A model generated the notes under the pieces. The model made no database searches. It was not told where the DNA came from and saw only the letters and a list, made by a program, of their open reading frames with translations. From Anthonomus grandis grandis (Eukaryota > Arthropoda > Insecta > Coleoptera > Curculionidae): 64,000 nucleotides of DNA. The stretch lies in contig NC_065546.1 in assembly GCF_022605725.1 (NCBI RefSeq), forward strand, positions 48,418,227 to 48,482,226, written 5' to 3'. Numbering within the stretch: the stretch's first letter is position 1; every line of letters starts with the position of its first letter. A program made the position numbers and the translations under genes. This document shows positions 20,963-34,243 of this stretch, piece after piece.

Positions 20963-23880
20963 ATTGTACTTTTACAAAATTTGATATTTTTCAATCTTCT
21001 TTTTATTATGGTTAACGTTCCACTATTAATCACTCTATTATTCATGCATATACAAATATTTTTAAAACTGGTGCTCGTACGGTTTTTCATAAGACAACTT
21101 GAATCGGTAAATACATTGGTGCAAGCAGTGTAAAGTCAAAAAATCAAGACGAAAGCAACTCGAACCACAGATGTAAATAGCGTGCGGAGCTATTTACATC
21201 TGTGCTTGAACCACTAAATCGCTGCTCTTTCGCATCTGGTCATATTTAACTGTGCTCTAACGACTTGATAGATAAAATTTGTTAACATATCATCACTGTA
21301 CGTTATTTTTAAAAAAATAGAGTTTGTTTTGATAAATTTTTATTTTTATTCTTCCCGCATAATAAAACCGACGGTGTTATTCATCAGATATTTAATTTGT
21401 TCACTCACATTCACATTTTATGATACACAAATATCTAGTTGTAGCTCTTTATTTATTCACACAGGACAATTCGTGTAATAAAACCTATTAAACCTGGTTT
21501 AGTTTTTCGACAAATGGCAACATCGAAATGGGTATATAGTAATTACTAATTAGAAAATGTTGAGTTTTGTCCAGTTTAATCGATCGATTCCCAGTAAATG
21601 TTGGACTTGATGTGGCGTTGCCACTTAATTACTATTTTGACGCATGTTAGGAAAAAAGTAAAATATGCTTTATTTTCTAATTTAAATAAAACCGAAGTAG
21701 TAAGCTTAAAAGCTGTTTAAAGCCTGTTCTACGTCGGGCTCGCGTGCCTGTTACGTATGGTTGCGTATTTAGATCCCAAAAGTAAAATAATATTTTATGT
21801 TCACCTTAAATATTTGGAAACGTTTTAACTCCATTTTAATAAGATTTAAAGGTCACTCTCATAATTGGAAGTAATTCTTTTGTCATACAAAAAAAACTAA
21901 AGAAACAATAAATCATTTAATAAATTTCGACTACGCCGAGTTTAGTAAATAAAGTTAAATATCTCAATTAGTTTTTAAGTATGCTCCTTAAACACGTGAG
22001 AAACTTATTTAAAAAAGATTCGCATGCACTAAAATTGTTTTGCTGATACCAACTAATGCACCTACAAGTTGGTATGGGTGCATAACTTATGATGCTTGGC
22101 CTTTAACTAATAATCAATTTCATTACACAAAGTTTACCTACCTTCTATAATATTATATAGGAATTACCAAAATATCTTAAATAAGTTAAAAATTATATGG
22201 AAATATTTGATTAAATAAAAAATGTGGTAATCACTGGTTGGCAAGAAAAAGTTGTTCCAGGTTAAAAAGTATAAGACCTATATAAATTATTCATATATGA
22301 AAATACATCTTAAAAAAAACTTTTTTCTGGGGTTAAAAAGATTCCACCCTAGTATCTCAAGCACTTTTTAAGTTTCTTTAAAAAAGTAAAAAAAAAATGA
22401 ATAAATAAATAAAAATGTTCTAATTATACCAAATGCCCTAATTATGACAACTTTTATATTAGATATGACGAATTTAATAATAGCATAAGTCGAGAATAGA
22501 AAAAATCGTGGCACCTATACAAAATATAAAAAGTAACCCTAAATAGTTAAAGCTTTTTTTTATCAGAACTTTAAACAAATACATGTGTATATTGAACATA
22601 CACAGCCTTCAAGCAACATACGTCCCATAAATTAAAAATACTAAAATAACCCAAATATAGAGCGCTAATTAGGAGTATGTATGTGTTCCATTAAAACTCT
22701 GTACTCACATGCATATTTTCTTCACTACTCCAAGCATAACAAAGCGCGGTATAAAGAGATTTTACAGCAAATGTAGGAACAATCCCACTAGATCTCACGC
22801 AAACAGGATTCTAGGTAATTAATTTTCCCCCTTGTGATTATGTCAATGTTTCATCATCAGTTAAGCTTACTTCAAACGTACTCCTTTGCTCTTATAATTG
22901 AAATAGAATGTTGATGAACATGCAAAATAGTAAATTGCAATAAAACTACTGTTGATGGATACGTAGTAAGAAAACCTATATAAGTAGGTTATTTAGCATT
23001 TTTCTAAAAGGGTTTTTTTTTGTGTAAATTATAACCAATTAGGAGTCTCTACATTTTCAATTTGATAAATATTTATTGAGGGAATTGCGCTTAAAACGTA
23101 ATTATAAAGGGTCGTGCAGGGTTGCTACCAGATCTTGTTTATGTAATTAAAATTAAAAGGGCTGGAATGAGGAAAATGATGAAACGTTGAAAATTAACAC
23201 GTACCGGTATTTCCATGACACGCCATTAAATTTTTAAATTTACAAATTAATAATTAGATAAATTGTTTAATAAATGAAGACTGGAACATTTATTGTAAAT
23301 TAGAAATAAAAAGTGTCTTTAAATATTTTGTTTATTAACCAACACGGGTTTTGTAAATTAAGCGTCTACATCGAGCGCTTAAAACAAACTTATTTCAGAT
23401 TAAAAAATCTTTATCGGTGCGTGTTAATTTGGTTAAAATTTTCATCCTTACCGAAGATGCATCGATTGAGTCCACGCATCGAGTGGAAGTATATTCGTAA
23501 AGTGGTAAAGTTTGTAAAAGTCTACATTACAGATTATATAATAAAAAGGTTTCAATTCATTATTTACATTCACCTTTAAAGAAATACATGTTGAGTGATT
23601 ATTGTGAATGGGTTTTATTGGTTGTGAGAAACAAGTCATTTCAAAATAGAGATGGTTAAGGTCAGGTTTCAAATTATTAACCAATTGCACTCCTTTCCAA
23701 GTTATCCAAAATCATTGAAGGGTTATAATGATGCAAGATGGATATATATGATTACAAGATATAATATACGCTAAGATCTCTAGTCTGGTAATCAGCCATA
23801 AAATCTGTATGTGAAATAATCTGAACCGATCCGGATAATAACCTATATTAACGTCTCTATAACTAATATCTTCTTATACA
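20963..23880. other. AT-rich DNA without recognised genes, one perfect hairpin
   Basis: No supportable coding frame. Overlapping opposite-strand ORFs at 23313-23690 show no known motif and are regarded as chance. The notable item is the 39 bp hairpin listed separately. Confidence 0.5.
21166..21204. repeat. Perfect 15 bp inverted repeat with 9 bp loop
   Basis: CACAGATGTAAATAG is followed nine bases later by its exact complement CTATTTACATCTGTG. The hairpin is bracketed by similar GAACCAC motifs (at 21162 and 21209). It could be a miniature fold-back element or the end of a transposon; no associated gene is seen. Confidence 0.8.
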
Positions 23881-25540
23881 AATATACTCGTTGGAACGTT
23901 TTGTTTTTTATAACACTAGCTTAGACATCGGTGAATCTGTTATGTTTTTGGGACTTGTCGTTGACAAGTTCTTAAAATAGGACTTACACATCGATGTCTT
24001 ATCCAAATAAAAATAAGTTCTGCATGTTTTGCACTAAAATCAGCTTTCAGTAGTAAGTGAAAATTGAGACAACGTCTATATCAGATTTTCTATTCTGTTG
24101 TATATATTATGTATATCAATTTGAGCGTATTTTGAAACTAAACAAAAACAGCTGCTCATTGTTCCCTAAGACTAAGAAGTCAGACTTCTTGTCAGGAATA
24201 CTTTAAACACAAAAAAATTTAAGTATGATATTTTTCTTCTAACCTCATGATCACAGTTAATCAAAAGCAATACACTGGTAGCTGAATGATTCATGACTTC
24301 ATTTCAATGCGAAGCTAGCATTTTAGGGAATATTGTATAATCTCAATTAATTCCAATTATTTTCTCTAAGGCTCATCAAACTCTTAGAATGGTTTAAGTA
24401 TCATAAATCTAATTTTGTGATGATATGCTATTTAAAGATTCCTAGCTAAGGTTTATAAGAGAATCATAAGAAGTAGGTGTCTATAGAATGTTTTAATTTT
24501 TAGGCAACCTGTAAGCCTACAGAAAAAATACAAATTATACAGCCATTTTCAAATTTTAAATAAGAGAAAGAAGACGATATAAAACTCAGAGTGGAAACCC
24601 AAGAGCAATGCAAAAGCACAGACAACACAGATAAATAAATAACCGAGAGCAAAATCTGGTCAGGAAATTTAGAAAAGTAAGATTTTATATTTTGTCAGAG
24701 ATACTTAGTGACGCCGTACTAAGTCTGAAGAAATACATAGATAGACATAAAAGAAAAATTTGTCCGCAAAATCCAGAAATAAAAAAAAATATTCGTGAGA
24801 GCTTTAACAAGACGCCCTAGCCTAGAAAACGATTAGCCATTACTATTATGAGTGCAGCAGATGATTGATGAACTTTAGAAAATCTAATTAGTAAGCAAAC
24901 AAAGACATGTATCGACAGCTCCTGTGAAGTTCACTTAGGCTCAGACTGACTACCACAAAGCCAACTCAAATAGCAATTTCTAGTTTTAATTTTTTTGTTT
25001 ATTTGGACCAGATCAAGTATTTTTCATGTCCGAGATGATAAAGCTTAGGTATAGCTGCCAATAAGTAAGCACCTCTTCTAGTGCACATGGAATATATAAT
25101 CAAATTGCCTAATCACGATTTATTAGTTGCCGAGCGGCATAAATGAATACTATATGTATGAAAATAGCTTCCAGTATACTGGATATTCTGGATCAATATA
25201 AATCGCTAGTCGAAGTAGAAATCATAGTTCATTTACTGCCAATACTCATGCTCAGGATTTCGAGACGCGAACTTGAAGAGTTTTCAGCATTAACTAAAAA
25301 TGAGCATATATGATGCTATATAATAATTAAAGTGACATCATCTCGATACATTAGTTTTAGCTATCAATTCTCCTGGCAGAAGTGCGTATAACAGATAAGA
25401 GCGCAGAGTGGCTTCTCTTAGTCGGGAAGTAACTGGTTTGATATTGCCCCATGATCTTTTTGGATCTCTTTTAACTCAACGTTTTATTTAATGAACATTT
25501 AGAAAGATCCAACTTCGAATTTGCAGGAAATTTGCTAAAG
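23881..25540 (+). other. Probable 5' region of the following LINE, decayed
   Basis: A segment around 24065-24210 (ACTAAACAAAAACAGC near 24140, then CTCATTGTTC) resembles 29880-30020, which lies upstream of another LINE in the same orientation. The shared sequence is therefore probably LINE 5'UTR or ORF1. A frame near 24680-24830 reads LSDAVLSLKKYIDRHKRK but cannot be assigned. Nothing else is recognised. Confidence 0.3.
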
Positions 25541-27250
25541 TGTTACTGAGAGATATGTTGGGCGACCAGGCGAAGAACACCTTCTTGATTTTCCAGACAA
25601 TATCGGATTTGTTGAATATATGGAGGTCAACAATTTTGGAAAAAAATTGTGTTAGGCATATCATACAGACCACCTCAAGCCAATATTAAAAACTTCCTTG
25701 ATTTTTTTGAAACAAGCATTGCTGACCTATATGATCAATATAGGGATATTTCATTAATCTATTGCAATCCTTTTCATATACAAAAAAATTCGAAAGTATT
25801 GCACAAGTTTTTTAATGAAGTCATGATATTAATGAACGAACTCAGCAAGAATTTAGCAACATTAATAGATTTAATTTTCTCGACTATTAAAAATGTTAAA
25901 TCTTCTAAAGTGAAAGCTCTACAAATAGCTGATTCTTCTACGATTTTTATAGAACTAAACTCTTTAATTGGGCAGGTTCAAGCTAAAACGGTAAAATTCA
26001 AAGATCTTAAAAATATTAACCTATATAGTTTTAATAGAGATAGCTCCATAAGCCCCTGGGAGAAATACACCTATTATTAATTCGTTTAATATTCATGTTC
26101 CTATTAAGACTTTCCAACTTGATAACAAAGTTCGCCTTAGATAACAGAAAACATAAGATTTTTAAAAATGTTAAGAAACAATGCTTTAAGACGTTATAAA
26201 AATTCTAAATCATTAGAGTACTACTCATATTATCAGGAACTAAGAAGACACTAATTTGTGCAATAGGATCTGAGCGAAAGGCACACCTAAAAAATAAATT
26301 CGCTAACTCTACTTCTAAAGAAAAGTAGACTAAGCTAAATAAATTAAGTATTAAGCTGGGCAATAAAAAAACTATTTCTCCTGAGTTGGTTAAGGATTTA
26401 AATAACGTAAATTCATTTTTTATAAATTCAGCTCAGGCTACCTATCTGCTTGATATTGATCTAACTGAATTTTATTACTACGCCTAAAGAAGATAAAACT
26501 TGGATGGACCACATTAATTCTACCTTCTTACAACTGTGCTATCGGCATATTGTTCCATATATTACCCACATCATAACTGTTTGCCTTGAAGTCAATTAAG
26601 TTAGTGCTCTGATTCTCCTCGATTACCCTAAAGCATTTGATATGCTAAATCACTTTATTCTCCTCGCAATATTACCCTATATCGGGTGACTTTTCTAAAA
26701 GACTTATACAATCTTATTTGATAAACAGGTCTCAGTAAGTTGTTTACCAGGATAAAATATCTGATTTTCTCTTGATTTAATCAGATATTCCTCAGAGAAG
26801 CTGAGGTATGAGGAAGAATGCTATACAATAGTGGACCTAGTATGCTTCTCTGAGGAACATTTACACCTCACGTCTCATGGAGTCTCCACAATTCTATTCC
26901 AATCATCTGTATGCCGATGACACGTAGCTTTATTATTCTTTCTACTTGACTGAACTTGAAACTGCCACTGATCGTAATAATCAAGAACTTTGAAGTATAT
27001 TTTAAATCTCTTCTAAGCATTAATTGAAAATAAACCCCAATAAATCTACTAATATTCTATTTGGCAACGAACTTTCTAAAAATCTAGTTTTAAATCGTCT
27101 AGACCTGCATATGAATAACACACGAATTCCCGTAGTCCCACGTGTTAAAAATTTGGGTTTGATTATTAACACTAATTTGCCTTTCCGTGAATACAAAACC
27201 GTAAAACTAAAAAAAAGCATATTTTGCTCTCAGACGCATATCATCACATC
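25541..27250 (+). pseudogene. LINE ORF2 remnant (endonuclease to RT)
   Basis: The endonuclease part shows EYMEVNNFGKK then VLGISYRPPQANIKNFLDFF (25630-25710) and IDLIFSTIKNVKSSKVKALQ. The connector has FNIHVPIKTFQLDNKVRL and LRRYKNSKSLEYYSYYQELR (26090-26250). RT motifs are SALILLDYPKAFDMLNHFIL (~26610-26660) and HLYADDT (~26905-26925, followed by a stop and LYYSF), and then the palm end KINPNKSTNILFGNELSKN and RVKNLGLIINTNLPF (27024-27190). The GDFN motif of the nuclease is altered to a CNPFHI-like form. The RT block with PQGS is not recognisable. Numerous stops and shifts; jockey/CR1-like. Confidence 0.75.
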
Positions 27251-30200
27251 AAAAAGATCCATAAAAAAAGTAAACATGCATACTAATATGAAAGTTAAGC
27301 CTACTGGAGTGGCAGCATGTCGTTCTAATGAACTGACGTGCATGATTTAAAAATTATAGCAACAAAGATGTTGCATGGCTCGATGAGAACGATGTAGACA
27401 TTCCAAAATCCAATGAAAGTGAATATATTCACAATATTGAGTAACAAACATCCAATATTATCAAAACATAGGATCATGGACTGATGACTGTTTGTTGGAA
27501 TTATTGTACCTATATACCAAAAATTCAAAAAAAGTGTTTGTTTTATTGGTCATATTACTTAATAAGATTAAAATACTTATACCTTACTCTATGTTAAATA
27601 CTGTGTGAATAAAGTTTGTTTAAATGAATATTATGTACGTTAAAGTCCTCTATCCTAAGCCTAATTTGTTAACTGCTGCTTATGATGAATTAAAAAAACC
27701 AAACATTAAAAGAGAATTCCAAGCAAAAATAACTTTAAATACTGTGAAATATAAGAACGAATTGAAACATTATTAATTTATAATTTTAAACCCTTGAGAA
27801 AAAATTCAAAATAACTTTAAAAGCCTGAAATCATTTCAAAAGAGACAAAAAAATTTGTCAAATATCCGGAAAATCTTGAAAGAAAAACATAAAAAATTAC
27901 ATGCAATGTTCGGAGGTATATTAAATCCCTGTACTTAGAAACGTGTACAAATATAAAATTTATGTGAAATATAAATGGTTAAAAAAAATGAATTTATTTA
28001 ATACCTTTAAATATTTGAAAGAGCCGAAAAGACTTAAAAAAATATTTATAGAGCTTGATTAATGAAAAAAGTGAGTGTCTGGAAAATATATAAAATTTGC
28101 TTAAATTTATTGACTAAAATATGCAATATCTTTAAAAGTACAAAATATAAATTATTTTAAACACTTAAGAAAAATTGAAAATAGTTTAAAAAGATTGAAA
28201 GAATTTAATTACTACATTTACATACATACTACATTTAATTTACTTAAAACTACAAAAAGAACGATACATTTTCAAAAGATCCTGAAATTTAGGGTAACTT
28301 TATATTATATACAAAAAGGTATTATAAATACCTAATAAACATAAAAGTTTACTCAAATATCTTAGAAGACAAAATTTAAAGAAAATTAAATTAAATGTGT
28401 GAAATAATATATAAAATGTCTTTAAAAACTGAAACAAAAATATTTTTAAATACTTAATTAAAACATCTAAAAAAATTGAAAATCAAATCAAAAGCCTGAA
28501 ATAAAGTACATAATTAGTTCAAAAATTAAGAATATTTGTAAAACGACATTAAATTATATACGATTTATATACAAAAGTTGACCGAAGTGTGCTATCTTGT
28601 ATTAACATCTGAACTCAACCAAATATATATTTTAAGCGTTATTAAAAATAAATTAAGTAATTTCAATATTTCCCATTTTAAGTGTTTTTTAAAAATGCAA
28701 GTATTATTTAATACTAAAGGATTAAAAATAGTCCTAATGGCGTAACAATGATTAAACCCCTCAGCCCATATCCAAGAAACCATAAGCACCACTTGATACT
28801 TATTAATAATAAATAAAAAAAACATTTCACTTGCATTTCGTAATAATTTAAATGCCTTCATTTATCCAATTCCCAAGAATACGTGAAGTATACTTAAACA
28901 TAAAAAGCTAATTATAACGATTAATACAAGAGCAATAAATTAGCCCACATGTCCAGAATCAAACGAGTCCGGAAATAAATGACCATTCGTTCAGAGAATA
29001 CAGAAGAAAGATGACAAGCTATTTGTCAGAAGTGTTTGCTGATTCTATAACCCCATAAAATAAATTATTCGCCCTAATGAAAGTATTGGTTGATGAGATG
29101 AATTTTGTGAGTAATGATTCATCTGATAAATACAAAAATAAATAAATGTGGTAGGCGTGAAGATATTAATTATTTAGTATTTAAAAATGGAAATATAGCC
29201 ATGCTTTCTGAAAAAGTCATGAAACTAGTTAGTTTAAAAAATGAAGTTGTGATTAATTTATATTTATGATAACGCTTATGGAGGTACATTCCAGGACAGC
29301 ACGTATGCCGCTAAAAGAATTGTCTTTCGATAGTTTCGACATTTGTCTTTAATTCGCTAAATAAATATTTTAGCGATATTCGGAAAGCAATTTATTTTAA
29401 ATCGAGAATTTTCTGGAAATTTTATTTTTCGATCTAGATAATATTTTCTTTACTACCTGCTTTCTATTGCACGCTTTTTGGTTTATTTGAGTAAAAAAAA
29501 AATTAACGATTGCATATTTTATGTGACTGAATTTTAGGAAAAAACTGTAAGTAGTGGTACAAAATCCCAAATAAACAATTTTATAAATTGTGCTGAAGAC
29601 TCTCTGTATATGGCCGGAGGCTTCGTATTGCTATACAATCTCTTTAATATTTATAATTTTTGGAAAGTAGATAAACGAGGACATTAAGCTATATACGACA
29701 TATATCCTTGTCGAGTCAAAGACGAGCGAAAATGCATTTTTTCTTCTTAATTATTAAGCATATGTTAACGCGTGGTTTCTTAGATCAAAGTTTTGGTATA
29801 TAGAAATACGTTGGAAAAAATTACGCTGGATATATTTGGCACTTAGATCAACTTCCAGGGAAGCTGAGTTATTTTTTTTAGCTTTGGACAATGTCTAGAT
29901 CAGTCTGTTGTACACTTCTTCAATTGCATTTACGATACATGTGCGATTTATTTTGAGTGAATTTGCAAACTAAACAAAAAGAGAGCTCGTTGTTGTTCAT
30001 TGAGACATTCTGTCAAAAATCCTTTAATAATATAGAATCTTAACTCTTTCTTCTTCATTAATTTTTTAAATCCGTTTGCTTGAATCAGCCATTCTAAAAA
30101 GGTCATCTCATTACTTTCCATATCCGTTCTTAGGAAAGCATGATATTTATCTTTTGACGCTACGACCAGAGTAAGTCAAATGCACAAATATTTGCAACCG

Positions 30201-30480
30201 AAATTAATTCTACGTCATCCTTTTCTACATTTCACAAAGCTTTAAAATTATACTTATTAATACTACTAACTCTGACTAAAAAAGAGTATTTTAAGTACGA
30301 GACATGATTGGGCTTTAACTAAGTACAAGAAAAATAAGACCAAAAATCGAGGAAGCAACGCTTCGCAACTACCAAAACAACAAAAATTTAGAAAAGGGCA
30401 CTTTTAAACTATCGACTATCATATACATTTAATATGTAGATGGAATTAATTTTGTAACGAATTTCACCCGAAAAAAAATT
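27251..30480. other. AT-rich DNA, no recognised gene
   Basis: The part 27650-28590 is A-rich on the plus strand with loosely recurring blocks (TTAAAA, GATTGAAAG, TGAAAT, ATATAAAATTT), giving the look of a degenerate repeat without a measurable period. 29880-30020 resembles 24065-24210 (see the LINE 5' region). The open frame at 28592-28861 on the minus strand has no known motif. Confidence 0.4.
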
Positions 30481-30489
30481 CAAATACCA

Positions 30490-31800
30490 AACTTATTGAA
30501 AAAACTAAATGACATTAATCATTTTTTTACCACAACTCTGTCTTCTTCTGGTCCAGCTTATTTTGATATTATTCAATATTATAGAAATGCATATGGCTTA
30601 AATGGACTAAATAATTGCATTCTTAAACTCTGCTGTCTTTTTATTTTACCTTTTGTAACACACATTAGTAATATTTGCCTTGAAATGGGAATTTTTCCAG
30701 ATATTTATTATTATTACCTTTATTACCGAAAATCCATTGTCCCCAAAATCAGTAAGTGTACTCCTTTGTCTGTCAAAGGTATTGTACAAGGTAGTCAATA
30801 GTCAGCTGATTATCAATGTCAAAAGGAACAATATTTTGCTGGAGACTCAGTCGGGTTTTCAATATCACAATATCATGGATTTGCAACGGCACTTTCAAGC
30901 GCAGTAGACGAAATTCTTAGAGTTACTAATGTGGATAGGATGTAGGTTAAATCACTGTTCTGATTTTGCTCGACTTTTCTAAGGTCTTTGATACTATAGA
31001 CCATAAACTCCTTCGCGAAAAACTACACTATATCAGTATAAATGCAAATATCATAAAATTTTTTACGAACTTTTTAACAGGTCGATCTCAAGTTGACAAA
31101 ACTGGTAGCGAGACTTCCTAAGAGTTGAAGGTCAAAAAATGAGTTCCTCGAGATGAAGTACCGGGCTCAGAATTAAAGAAAAATATACACTTTTATTATT
31201 GGTGAGGTGCTTGAAATATGTAATGTATCATACTATGGAGACGATTCGCAAATATACCACTCATTTCATAAAAATGATATTCAGGCGTCTAACCTTCTTA
31301 AGAAAACTAACCTCTTTAGAAAACCTGTAAAGGATCTGCCTAAATCATAACCTTTTTCTTAATTCAAAGAAATGCGTTGTAATTATATTTGGACCAAAAA
31401 AAGAAGTTGCGACTGCTCGGGATTAAATTAAAATTCAAACTACATACGAACTATCATTACAAACGAAAAAAAGTCTAGGACTCCCTTCTGCTATTCTCTT
31501 CGCCTTATTTATGAAATAAAAAAATATCAACAAATTTCTCGTATGCTATCTAAGGCGCAGTGGTTGAATATAGAAAGCGAAAGGATGATGCACTCAGCAT
31601 GTTTTTACCACAGGATAATCATCCATAAAGCTCCTTTCTTTCTATACAAAAAAATTGCTAATCAAACTCATGTCCACAACTTAAACATCAAGCAAAAATC
31701 TGCCGTAACTATCCCTGTATATAGTAAAACCAGCTTTCAAAAAAGTGTTACGCCATAGAGAACGAAAAAATATTTCGGCCACTAAACTTAAATTTATGAA
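30490..31800 (+). pseudogene. LINE ORF2 remnant (RT and C-terminus)
   Basis: Pre-RT connector GPAYFDIIQYYRNAYGLNGL is followed by FPDIYYYYLYY. RT begins LCLSKVLYKVVNSQLI and LLETQSGFQY (~30750-30880), then VLILLDFSKVFDTIDHKLLR (~30960-31020). FLTGRSQVDKTGSETS follows, then CNVSYYGDDSQIYHSF (~31220-31270), where YGDD stands for the catalytic YADD. The C-terminal region reads QISRMLSKAQWLNIESERMM and APFFLYKKIANQTHVHN (31530-31680). Stops and shifts are frequent. It appears to belong to the same group as the LINE at 25.5 kb. Confidence 0.75.
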
Positions 31801-31911
31801 ACCTAGTATTTTTAAGAAATACAAAAAAAATCTATATTTTAGCCAACAATATAATTCTTTATAACATTGGTTAATTTGTTATATATAATTCCAATTTTGA
31901 GTTTAATTTCT

Positions 31912-32811
31912 TCAGTTTGCTGTAAGGTACTTAAAGAGTCGTCGCATTCTTGTAGTAAACTTAGTAGTTAGCTCATACTTTATAGTTCTATGGTCTATTC
32001 TTTGCGCCCGTTTCATTCTTAGATATTTGTAGAATTCTTCTTCATCCATAGCATTCATTAACTTACCGTTTTCTATCTGAAAGTCACCTAGTTGTAGTTT
32101 ACCCTTAATAATGTTCACAGTTCGGGAGTTATCCAGTCTAAAGGTCATTCCTATATCATCACAGAATTTTTTCACTATCTTAAGCACCTGTTCTAGTTGA
32201 TTTCATGTTGCCGCAAGAATTTTAAAATCTTCTATATAAATGATTTATTCTTATTGGTTCTCTATTATTCTTTTTAAGGCCAAATCCGTACTAAGTTAAA
32301 TTAAGTTAGCTAGAGAGTGGGTTCATGGCATGGCAGCACCAAAGTGGACGTAAGGAATCTCCCTGAAATATACCCTACGAATAGCAATCATATTAATTAG
32401 CTCCAATGCAATTACCGGCACGTAGAGTTTTATTGATATTCGCCAAGATGCCATATTGAATTCTAAAATGGAAATTATGTGTTTTGTACAATTTATGTAC
32501 ATTAATAAGCCATTTGTGTGGAACTGCGTCAAATGCTTTTCGGTAGTCAATCACGAAAAGGTTTTTCTTGTTAATAAATGCATGGTTGCAAACTATGGAG
32601 TCAATAATTAGCTGTTCTTTACACCCCATAGAACCTCTGGTACATCCTGTCTATTGAGCCGCTATGAGGCTATGAGATCTGGTTACAATATGTCTGTAAA
32701 TACGTTCTGTAATGCAAAAATTAATTAGTGTTGAGTCTGGGTAAGTATGTTATTGGTAGATATTTAGCCGGATCTTGAGTGTTTTGGCAGTCCTTGGACA
32801 AGGTAAGTGTG
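31912..32811 (-). pseudogene. RT of an R2/NeSL-like LINE, downstream half, minus strand
   Basis: On the minus strand from 32811: LTLSKDCQNTQDPAKYLPIT, ITERIYRHI, TGCTRGSMGCKEQLIIDSIV, LFVIDYRKAFDAVPHKWLIN (first RT Asp), IAIRRVYFREIPYVHFGAAM (normally RGIFQGDSLSPLxFCxAM) and NHLYIEDFKILAA. The last stands for the YMDD box, with Ile-Glu replacing Met-Asp and so a lost catalytic Asp. KKFCDDIGMTFRLDNSRTVN, EEEFYKYLRMKRAQRIDHRT and KFTTRMRRLFKY follow to 31912. This motif set (GCxxGSxGCKDQLLI, DYxKAFDSVPHSW, YKYLG) differs sharply from the jockey/CR1 LINEs in the window. It resembles LINEs usually matched to R2-type polymerases; the exact clade is uncertain. Several shifts are present. Confidence 0.7.
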
Positions 32812-34243
32812 GAATCAAATGTGGAGTACCCCAAGTCACAGTAGTGGGACCAGTTTTATTTATTATATATATAAAAATTCTTTTTTCTATAAGAACTGTG
32901 GGAAGTTTCGCCGATGACATAGTTTTTGTCTACACATGAGAGACCTGGGAAGCCCTAAAACAATCAGCCGAAAATTATTTTCAATTAATTGCAGATTGGT
33001 TTAAGAAAAACAAACTAACATTAAATGGGCAAAAAATAAAATATATTAGTTTTACTTCTTACACCAGAAATCTTCTTCAAATAGGTGCTTTAGAAATTAA
33101 TTTCAAATTAAGTAAATCGTTGTCAATACCTGTATCACCGTCCATAAAATATTTGGGTATTATTGTAGACCAATATCTTAAATGGCATTTACAATTAAAT
33201 CAGTTGACCAATAAAATTAGAGGTTTAGTTTCAACTTTTAAATATTTAAATCAATACCTAAGTATCAAGAATCTTACCATAATATACTATTCGTTGATTC
33301 AATCTCATTTGACATACGGATTGATCGGGTGGGGTGGTGTCCAGGATTACCACTTATAGCAATTAACCATCATTTAAAAATGGATACTAAAAACTATATT
33401 TGAAAATATCGACTATTTCCAACCAATTTACTTTATAAGGAAACAAAAATAATGGAAATGAGGAAACCTTACTGTTTCAATTTAAGTATGAATATATATA
33501 GGAAAAAAATTATTCTTGGAAATTTATCGCACACATACCCCACAAGAAATAGGCTTAATCAAAATGCGCGTGTTGGTAGGAACAAAAATAGTATTGGTCA
33601 GCGTCATTTCAAATATTTAGCATCGAAACTGTATATTATACCAAGACCCATACAGGAAAAAATGTCTACAGCAACGTTTAAAGTTTATGTAAAGCAATGG
33701 ATTGAACAGGCAGATGGGGCTATATTTCATCGTTTGGTGAATAGCTTGTAGCTTGTTCTTATTATTTTTGTAATAACAGAATGATAACTTTTATTAAGCG
33801 TTTGATAATTCCCATGTTCTTTTGTTAATTGCTATGTGCTACTGTGAGTATTTGAATTTGAATAATGTTGTCTTTTTTTCTTGTATGTGTTGTGCAAGAT
33901 GTGGTTGTCCTTATTTTTAATGTTGTTTTAAAACCGGCAATAAGAACAATTGAATATGGACAGATACAAATAAATTATGAGTGATGTATCGAAATTGATG
34001 ATACCACTGATGAAATATTTTCTCGGACTTGACAAGAAAAACCCGATATTGACCTTTAAACCCGAATTGGACTATATATGTCCCTAAAGAAAAAGTATCA
34101 ACAAGCTTCTAAATAAAGCAGCTTCATTACTAATCGTTTATTTCTTCCTTGTACTTGTATGTAAAGTAGAATAAGTATTTTGTATTTAAATTTTGTAATT
34201 TTGGAAATAAACGTATTATTATTATTATTATTATTATTATTAG
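32812..34243 (+). mobile_element. LINE with (ATT)n tail inserted into the R2/NeSL-like LINE
   Basis: A 5'-truncated copy that begins inside RT (KCGIKCGVPQVTVVGPVLFI, with PQGT altered) and shows SFADDIVFVYT (~32910-32938) followed by a stop. DWFKKNKLTLNGQKIKYISF and PSIKYLGIIVDQYLKWHLQL (33140-33200) follow, then a long C-terminal part with NLSHTYPTRNRLNQNARVG and KLYIIPRPIQEKMSTATFKV (33520-33700). The stop after RLVNSL is at ~33751. The 3'UTR runs to GGAAATAAACGT followed by (ATT)n at 34212-34243. Stops are few (near 32938, 33359), so it is younger than its host LINE. No target-site duplication is seen; see findings for an apparent target deletion. Confidence 0.8.

Noticed and set aside
23313..23690. 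Two opposed ORFs of 80-88 codons
   Set aside because: No domain, no splice or start context, and mutual overlap suggests chance openness.
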